The notes beneath the pieces are model-generated. The model worked only from the letters and a program-made list of their open reading frames with translations. It did no database searches and was not told the origin of the DNA. A DNA stretch of 51,035 bases from Bacteroidales bacterium (GTDB taxonomy: Bacteria; Bacteroidota; Bacteroidia; Bacteroidales; G3-4614): the NCBI GenBank assembly GCA_017559955.1, contig JAFYPQ010000019.1, positions 1-51,035 on the forward strand, read 5' to 3'. Positions 45,557-51,035 of the stretch are shown here, piece by piece (position 1 is the first letter of the stretch; the number at the start of each line of letters is the position of its first letter). The translations under genes were made by a program, and so were the position numbers.

Positions 45557-47581
45557 TTAATTGCCATCCTTTTTGTCAAGAGTCTCAAATTTTGAATTTT
45601 GGCTTATATATTCAGGAATGATCTCTTTCATTGCGGCAACAATTTTTTTGTCATTGAACTTCCAAGCCATATCTATTAAGTTTTCAATTTTTGGAGTTAC
45701 CTCATCATAATCATATTTACGCACTTTACCAATCATAATACGTTTATGCTTAGTGCTGTCAGTAATCTCTTTATCGTTAAGTAACTCTTCATAAAGTTTC
45801 TCTCCCGGGCGTAAGCCTGTCTCTACAATATCAATATCGGTGTATGGTTTGAGTCCTGATAATTTTATCATTCGTTTGGCAAGATCGTATATCTTTACAG
45901 GTTGTCCCATATCAAATACAAAAATTTCGCCACCATTTCCCATATATCCTGCTTCAAGAACAAGTTCGCAAGCTTCAGGAATAGTCATAAAATATCTTAT
46001 TATTTGTTTGTCGGTAATGGTTACAGGACCTCCTTTCGAAATCTGTTCCTTAAATAGCGGAACAACAGAACCATTGCTGCCGAGTACATTTCCAAATCTT
46101 GTTGTTACAAATTTGGTAAAATTACCCTCTCTGTTCTTTAAGTATAAAGCTAACGATTGAACGTAAATTTCGGCAAGGCGTTTTGAGGCTCCCATAACAT
46201 TTGTCGGATTAACAGCCTTATCTGTCGAGACCATAACAAATTTTTCGACGTTATACTTTAACGAAATATCTGCCAAGTTTTTACTGCCTCCGACATTTGT
46301 TCTGATAGCTTCGCTGGGGTGAAGTTCCATCATTGGAACGTGTTTATAAGCTGCGGCGTGAAAAACCACTTGGGGTTTGTACTTGTTAAATACCGATTCG
46401 ATGCGTGATAAATTTCTAACATCACCCATAACTGGCACAGCAATATCTCCATATCCGCAGTTTTGCATTTCGAGCAAAATATTATGCATAGGGGTTTCGG
46501 CATTATCAAGCATAACAATTTTCTTTGCCTTATATTTTGCCAATTGCCTTACAATTTCGCTACCAATCGAACCTGCAGCACCTGTAACTAAAACAATCTT
46601 GTTTTTAATAAAATTATTTATATTCTCAACGTCAGGCTCAATAACATCCCTATTAAGAAGCTGTTCAATTTGAATGTCATGAACATTACATGATATTGGA
46701 ATGTTGGCATCGCCTTTGCTGTGTCTTATCAAACTATCAGATATTTGTCTGACCTTTATATCTGCATCAAGAAAAGCATCAATACCTCCGTTTCTTAACG
46801 TAGCTATTTGCGAAGGCTCGAAAATTAGAACATCAGCATTAAGATTAGCAAATGTTTTTCCTACCTTTTCGAGGGTAAATCGTTTAATAGGAAGACCATT
46901 TATTTCGGCATTGGTATATCTCTCTTCTTTAGTCCACAAAAAAGCTACAGGCTCGTATTTACCTTTAATCTCATGTTTTAATTTACCGGCAAGAACTACC
47001 GATTCGGTATCGGTACCTAAAATAACGGCTCTTATTCTATTGTTTATTTTTGTTTCATACTCAATACCCTTATTGTAGAGCGATTTTGCTAAAATTCTTA
47101 TTGTTGATGAACAGAAGATGATAGCCAATCCCATTCCTATTATTAAAACATTATGCGACAATACTCTGTCGTTGGTAACATATTCTACAATCAGGTTGTT
47201 GGTAATTAGAATTATTGTTGCCATAACAACGGATATAACTAATTTTATGGCATCAATATGTCCGCTATATCTAACAATTCCTAAGTATGGTTTAATAATA
47301 ACATAGCATATCAGATATACAGTAAAAATTAATATCAGTTGGCTTAAAAACTTATTTAAATCGAAGTCGTAATAAGGGAATAGCAATGCCTTTGCCATTG
47401 GTATAAGACAACAGCAAAAGACCACAATCATCATATCTATACCCAATACGATATATGGGTGAGTTTGATTATGTTTAAACCTCAAAGCAATTCTTTTGAG
47501 GATGTTAAACTTTGTAGTTTTATTCCCCAGAATAAAATTTTTTGTTCCTCGAATTGCTCGTTTAAAATAGTTTTTACTCAT
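45557..47581 (-). CDS. CapD/WbpM-like nucleotide-sugar 4,6-dehydratase
   Basis: The 674-residue protein has four or five N-terminal membrane helices (about 50-165), a CoA-binding-like middle region (about 180-310) and a C-terminal extended SDR domain. That domain has VLVTGAAGSIGSEI, HAAAYKHVPMME, STDKAVNPTNVMGASKRLAE and TRFGNVLGSNGSVVPLF. At the catalytic position where most family members have Tyr, it has Met (NVMGASK), as reported for WbpM-type long enzymes. It likely acts on UDP-GlcNAc to begin synthesis of deoxyamino sugars for the surface glycan. Confidence 0.92.
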   Translation of the reverse strand: MSKNYFKRAIRGTKNFILGNKTTKFNILKRIALRFKHNQTHPYIVLGIDMMIVVFCCCLIPMAKALLFPYYDFDLNKFLSQLILIFTVYLICYVIIKPYLGIVRYSGHIDAIKLVISVVMATIILITNNLIVEYVTNDRVLSHNVLIIGMGLAIIFCSSTIRILAKSLYNKGIEYETKINNRIRAVILGTDTESVVLAGKLKHEIKGKYEPVAFLWTKEERYTNAEINGLPIKRFTLEKVGKTFANLNADVLIFEPSQIATLRNGGIDAFLDADIKVRQISDSLIRHSKGDANIPISCNVHDIQIEQLLNRDVIEPDVENINNFIKNKIVLVTGAAGSIGSEIVRQLAKYKAKKIVMLDNAETPMHNILLEMQNCGYGDIAVPVMGDVRNLSRIESVFNKYKPQVVFHAAAYKHVPMMELHPSEAIRTNVGGSKNLADISLKYNVEKFVMVSTDKAVNPTNVMGASKRLAEIYVQSLALYLKNREGNFTKFVTTRFGNVLGSNGSVVPLFKEQISKGGPVTITDKQIIRYFMTIPEACELVLEAGYMGNGGEIFVFDMGQPVKIYDLAKRMIKLSGLKPYTDIDIVETGLRPGEKLYEELLNDKEITDSTKHKRIMIGKVRKYDYDEVTPKIENLIDMAWKFNDKKIVAAMKEIIPEYISQNSKFETLDKKDGN

Positions 47582-47605
47582 AATTAAAGTACAAATATAT
47601 TAAAT

Positions 47606-48604
47606 CTATTTGTTGTTTGAAATATGCAGATAAAAATATCGTTTCATAAACAATATATAAGCTACGCATAAAACCAATACGGCAATACAAAGGTATGAGT
47701 AGCAATAATCAAAACATATCAGAAAGCCAATAATAATCAGTGCTTGCAATAACATATACGAGAGCGATACAGCCAAATGGGGAATTTTTAATTCGTTAGC
47801 CATAATTTGGTAAGCGTGTTTTCTGTGAGCCTCAAAAATATTCTCTCTAAGCATTATCCTGTGAATAATGGTAAGAATAGAATCAACCCCATAAACAAGG
47901 AGTAAAATAATGTAGCTTATGTTTTCGCTTTCTATAATAAGTTTGCCTAACAAAAACAATATTATAAACGCCATGGCAACCGAACCGCAATCGCCTGCAA
48001 AACATTTGGCTTTTCTTCTGAAATTAAAGAAGTTAAATACCAAACACCCTACAATCGAAATATAAATAAGTTCGGGTATTATAAACGAAGTAACATTACT
48101 GTTTATATATGCCAAGGCACCCAATACAATAAGCGAATAACCGCCGGTAATACCATTAATGCCATCCATAAAATTATAAGCATTAATAACGCCTGTGCAA
48201 AAAATGAAAGCAATAACCACGTACCACCAAGGAAATTCGCCGTTAAACAAGCCCCATTGCATAAACATCAGGGCCATAGCCGAAAAGTGGAATAAAATTC
48301 TAATTTTAGAACTAACACTTACAACATCGTCAATAAAGCTTATAAAGGTAATCAAGGTAAGACCCAATAGAAACCATTTGTAATGGGAACCAAATATCAA
48401 CGCAAAATAAACAATGGCGATGTAAAAAATAATACCGCCACCACGTAGAGTAATGCTTTTGTGAGAGCTACGTTCGTTAGGTTTGTCAATAATATCAAAT
48501 CTATCGGCAATCTTAAAGTAAACAAGCTCTGCAATAAACAAAACCGGTATAGCTAAAGCAATCAACCACCAACTCATAGTATTCTCAATTCCAGCCATCG
48601 TCAT
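47606..48604 (-). CDS. WecA/MraY-type undecaprenyl-phosphate sugar-phosphate transferase
   Basis: This integral membrane enzyme of about 332 residues transfers a sugar phosphate from a UDP-sugar to undecaprenyl phosphate, starting glycan assembly. It has about ten helices. Motifs are DKPNERSSHKSITLRGGGIIFY, FIDDVVSVSSKIR (aspartate pair), NAYNFMDGINGITGG and AGDCGSVAMAF, all of the GT4 type. The start could instead be at 48598 or 48577 (MSWWLIALAIP); no ribosome-binding site decides. It lies 10 bases after the epimerase gene. Confidence 0.9.
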   Translation of the reverse strand: MTMAGIENTMSWWLIALAIPVLFIAELVYFKIADRFDIIDKPNERSSHKSITLRGGGIIFYIAIVYFALIFGSHYKWFLLGLTLITFISFIDDVVSVSSKIRILFHFSAMALMFMQWGLFNGEFPWWYVVIAFIFCTGVINAYNFMDGINGITGGYSLIVLGALAYINSNVTSFIIPELIYISIVGCLVFNFFNFRRKAKCFAGDCGSVAMAFIILFLLGKLIIESENISYIILLLVYGVDSILTIIHRIMLRENIFEAHRKHAYQIMANELKIPHLAVSLSYMLLQALIIIGFLICFDYCYSYLCIAVLVLCVAYILFMKRYFYLHISNNK

Positions 48605-48614
48605 AAAATTTCAG

Positions 48615-49574
48615 TTATAAGTTTTTAAAACTCAATAAAGTTTTATACATACCTTTTTCAGAAGAAACAGGCATTTTTTCAATATTTAATGCTTTTTTAA
48701 TTTTGCTGTTGTCAACAACAAAATTCTCGGTAAGTTTCATCAAACGCTCGCTGTTAAGGGGTAAATGAATAATGTCTCCAAACTTAGCCAATCCCTTAAT
48801 CAACCCTTTGCCAATGCCCCAAATAGCAGGCTTTTTGCCTTGCGATTTGGCAATCAAAGCAATCAAAGTATTAGTAGAAAGAGGTTTATCGTCAGCAATA
48901 TTGTAAATACCACTTTCAATATCTTTTTCAATTAAATTTTTGATTATGAAGCAAAGGTTATCAATACCCATAAACGAACGAAGATTATCAAACCTACCCA
49001 ATGGCCAGGGGATACCTTTCTTAACCACTTTATAAAGTAAATTCAAATTACCCTTGTTGCCTTTGCCGTGAATCATTGCTGGACGAAGAATATATACTGC
49101 TTTCTCCGAAAAATCAAAACCTCCGTTTGAAATTATATACTCCTCTGCTGCACGTTTAGACCTTCCGTAAGGAGTTTGCGGATTGCACACAACGCCTTCA
49201 CTTAAAGCATCCTCTTTAACTCTGTCGGTAGCTGCCTTAACGCTACTGAAAAAAATAAAGTTTTTAGCCTTTGATGCAGAAAACAAATCAAATACTCTCT
49301 TGGTAAGCTCGGTATTAACCTCAAAATACTTACTCTCTTCGGTGGTGTTTTTAGTATCGTGAGCCATACCTGCAAGGTGAATAACAGCATCTAACTCATC
49401 CCAACAAATATCCTCTATGTCATTCCACGAAAAAAAGCTATCATACACTCCTTCGCCTTGTTTAATATCAAGAGCAATTAAGTTGCATTCAACCTCTTTT
49501 TTTAAAAAAGCAGATAAATTAGAGCCAACAAAACCGTAAGCCCCAGTAATCAAAATATTTGTTTTCTTAGTCAT
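48615..49574 (-). CDS. NAD-dependent nucleotide-sugar epimerase/dehydratase
   Basis: The 319-residue extended SDR has the nucleotide motif ITGAYGFVGSNLSAFL at 7-22, HLAGMAHDT, FFSSVKAA (catalytic serine region) and TPYGRSKRAAEEY (Tyr and Lys). The overall layout resembles WbpV/Gne-type UDP-N-acetylhexosamine 4-epimerases that pair with WecA-like transferases. The exact substrate is uncertain. It is the first intact gene of the block after a 427-base gap. Confidence 0.87.
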   Translation of the reverse strand: MTKKTNILITGAYGFVGSNLSAFLKKEVECNLIALDIKQGEGVYDSFFSWNDIEDICWDELDAVIHLAGMAHDTKNTTEESKYFEVNTELTKRVFDLFSASKAKNFIFFSSVKAATDRVKEDALSEGVVCNPQTPYGRSKRAAEEYIISNGGFDFSEKAVYILRPAMIHGKGNKGNLNLLYKVVKKGIPWPLGRFDNLRSFMGIDNLCFIIKNLIEKDIESGIYNIADDKPLSTNTLIALIAKSQGKKPAIWGIGKGLIKGLAKFGDIIHLPLNSERLMKLTENFVVDNSKIKKALNIEKMPVSSEKGMYKTLLSFKNL

Positions 49575-49705
49575 AAATTTCTCTATTCAATTAGAAATGT
49601 ATATATGTAAAACATATCAAACAAATCTGCGATTAAGCGAATACAATACCAAATTTATTAGAGTATTGTTGATTGTGAGCAGATTCAATGTTTGTTATCT
49701 AAAAA

Positions 49706-49728
49706 CTAACAACTAAAAACTAACAACT
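49706..49728 (-). repeat. Dispersed 23-bp intergenic repeat, copy 3
   Basis: It is the exact reverse complement of 4716-4738. A partial copy (ACTAAAAACTAACAACTT) follows at 49897-49914. Confidence 0.82.
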
Positions 49729-49827
49729 TCTATCGAAAAGCGAAGATAATAAAAAAACTTAGAAATTGATAATTTATATGAAATATAAATTTCTCAATTT
49801 AGTATCCTTGAGAATAACAAAATAAAC

Positions 49828-49862
49828 AGAGGCTTTGAATAGCTCCAAAACCTCTGTGTTTA
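49828..49862 (-). terminator. Terminator downstream of the acyltransferase gene
   Basis: ACAGAGG and CCTCTGT form the stem; on the minus strand it is followed by TTATTTTG. It lies 140 bases past the acyltransferase stop and ahead of the epimerase gene, so the latter probably has its own promoter. Confidence 0.65.
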
Positions 49863-50001
49863 TGATTGTTTTATTGATAATTCCAATTGATTGTAAACTA
49901 AAAACTAACAACTTAGTTTCAATTTCAAATTTATTATAACTAACAACTACACGAAGTGCGGCGAAAGCCGACAACTAAAAACTTTATTTATAATTCCTAA
50001 T

Positions 50002-50553
50002 TTATTTGCTCTTGACTCCGAACAGCCAATTTGCAAGCAAAGGGCTAATTCTAATAATATTGCTCACTACAAGGCATAAAGCAATAACCATAGCGGCTAA
50101 TGTTAGGCTTACGAAAAATTCTAATGTAGGGTTAATGTTTTCAGTAAACCACTCACCAACCATTTGTAAATTACGAGGTAAAAAGAAGTAGTGTAATAGG
50201 TAAATGTCCAAAGTCCTCTTGCCAATATATTGTAGTACTCTACCAACTTTAGTCTCTTTAGTAAAAGAATCTTGGTATTTATAGAAGAAGGAGAATCTTA
50301 CAATAATTCCTGCGATTCCTGCGAAAATTAAAAATGCAATATTTATAGGAGCATATGGAGTACAGCCAATTTTTAAATATATTAATGATAATACTAAAAA
50401 TAAAAAGATTATAGTTCCTATTTTATATGGATTATTTATAAAGTTCTTGAACGCTTGGAAATTTCGTTTAATTATAATTCCGAAAAGGAAAAAAATAAAA
50501 TATTTAAACATAGGAAAACCCAAAGCGTCAAAAAATTGAGGGGCTTGCACCAA
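50002..50553 (-). pseudogene. Acyltransferase-3 family protein, C-terminal part (frameshifted)
   Basis: About 180 residues of hydrophobic, multi-helix sequence complete the acyltransferase begun in the upstream frame (FKYFIFFLFGIIIKRNF, IAFLIFAGIAGIIVRF, IGKRTLDIYLLHYFFLP). The last of these is the conserved late segment of the family. The only available start is TTG near 50553, inside the gene, so it is not likely an independent protein. Removing one C from the CCCC run at about 50539-50542 joins it to the upstream part as ASPQFFDALGFPMF. Confidence 0.82.
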
Positions 50554-51035
50554 TAAGCTGATATATTTCCTCAGGTTTAAATGTTGCTAAATAAGTTATA
50601 AAACCGATTGCTAAAAGACTTATATCATACCATACTTTATTTTTGATATTTTTCAATAGTGTTGTAATTGTAATATATAAAATATAGTACTCAAATAATG
50701 TTATAGTAAACCAATATCCTGCTTTCCCATTACGAAAAATTGCATTAAAGATAGATATGTCAAATATATAACAAAATAATGACATAAATATCATAGTAGA
50801 TATGATTTGAACTTTAAATTTCTTGACAATAAATGTTATAGAATTCTTGAAATCCCAAATTTGATTTGCCTTATACAATACAAAACCGCTTACAAAAAAG
50901 AATAGTGGCATTCTGAATAAGCGAATTAGTGTATTGTATGAATTTATCGCATAATAGTCGATTGGATAACTAAAGTCTAATATGTGGGTGTATACCACTA
51001 GTAGCATGGTGAAACCACGCATAGCGTCAATATAC
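50528..51035 (-). pseudogene. Acyltransferase-3 family protein, N-terminal part (frameshifted, cut by window edge)
   Basis: This family of polytopic membrane enzymes adds acyl groups (often O-acetyl) to surface glycans. The reading frame is open through the window end; YIDAMRGFTMLLVVYTHI shows the conserved RG and catalytic histidine of the family start, and RMPLFFFVSGFVLY follows. It stops at TGA 50528-50530 after SPSIF, mid-protein. The rest is found in the neighbouring frame. The start codon lies beyond the window. It may modify the polysaccharide made by the downstream genes, if the shift is phase-variable or an error. Confidence 0.83.

Larger units (their letters stand above)
49575..50001. 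other. Repeat-rich gene-free region
   Basis: This gap contains copies of the dispersed repeat (49706-49728, 49897-49914, and pieces around 49939-49980), a near-perfect hairpin-forming inverted repeat at about 49763-49801, a terminator at 49828-49862 and a CGGC-GAAA-GCCG tetraloop-type hairpin near 49959-49971. An open frame of 66 codons on the minus strand runs through these repeats and is not a credible gene. Confidence 0.7.

Noticed and set aside
49774..49974. 66-codon minus-strand open frame in the gap after the acyltransferase
   Set aside because: It runs through a terminator stem and dispersed repeats and shows no protein-like conservation.

Overview
The window is an AT-rich stretch of chromosome from a member of the Bacteroidota, most likely an anaerobic, gut-type Bacteroidales. 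The evidence is the set of lineage-typical families (DUF5686 outer-membrane protein, DUF4924, DUF4251, Bacteroidota-type topoisomerase III, a VorB/KorA-type 2-oxoacid:ferredoxin oxidoreductase with its own ferredoxin, menaquinone synthesis by MenA), -7 boxes of the Bacteroidota type (TAnnTTTG and variants), and weak Shine-Dalgarno sequences. I found no rRNA, tRNA, CRISPR array, prophage or intact insertion sequence.

Layout. (1) 338-4724, + strand: an acidic hypothetical protein, an OmpA-like protein, an AAA ATPase with a TOPRIM-like (DUF4435/OLD-type) domain, menA and a CPBP protease. The last three genes are joined by 4-bp ATGA overlaps. A perfect 34-bp palindrome (4805-4838) separates them from the minus-strand pair GHL10-type glycosidase and manA. 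(2) 7686-14750, + strand: an L-fucose operon, fucI-fucO-fucA-fucK-fucP plus a DUF308 membrane protein, closed by a hairpin terminator. fucI is cut by one in-frame TAA, and two other hairpins lie between its genes. (3) 14983-20519, + strand: a large TPR protein, a 194-bp imperfect inverted repeat, a TetR regulator with fabG, an RluA-type pseudouridine synthase and a WYL regulator. (4) 30342 down to 20854, - strand: eight tightly packed housekeeping genes (nfo, deoxycytidylate deaminase, S41 protease, 5-formyl-THF cyclo-ligase, M16 peptidase, TRIC-like channel, topB, NUDIX). (5) 30510-32997, + strand: lepA, then a DUF4251 protein. (6) 38722 down to 33159, - strand: DUF5686, DUF4924, rfbD, prfC. 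(7) 38974-40252, + strand: CYTH protein and M48 lipoprotein. (8) 43035 down to 40369, - strand: a four-gene 2-oxoacid:ferredoxin oxidoreductase operon. (9) 51035 down to 43239, - strand: surface-polysaccharide genes (frameshifted acyltransferase, epimerase, WecA-like transferase, CapD/WbpM-like dehydratase, mannose-1-phosphate guanylyltransferase, nucleotidyltransferase-GHMP kinase fusion).

How the genes fit together. The fuc operon encodes uptake of L-fucose and its conversion to dihydroxyacetone phosphate and 1,2-propanediol. The polysaccharide block makes activated sugars and the lipid-linked first sugar of a glycan. The oxidoreductase operon supports anaerobic 2-oxoacid metabolism. The observations I rate highest are the nonsense-interrupted fucI in an otherwise intact operon, the long hairpin-forming repeat at 17193-17386, the OLD-like ATPase/TOPRIM protein coupled to menA, the nucleotidyltransferase-GHMP kinase fusion coupled to a ManC-like enzyme, and a 23-bp intergenic repeat that recurs at distant loci. 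I do not see a clearly new multi-gene system.
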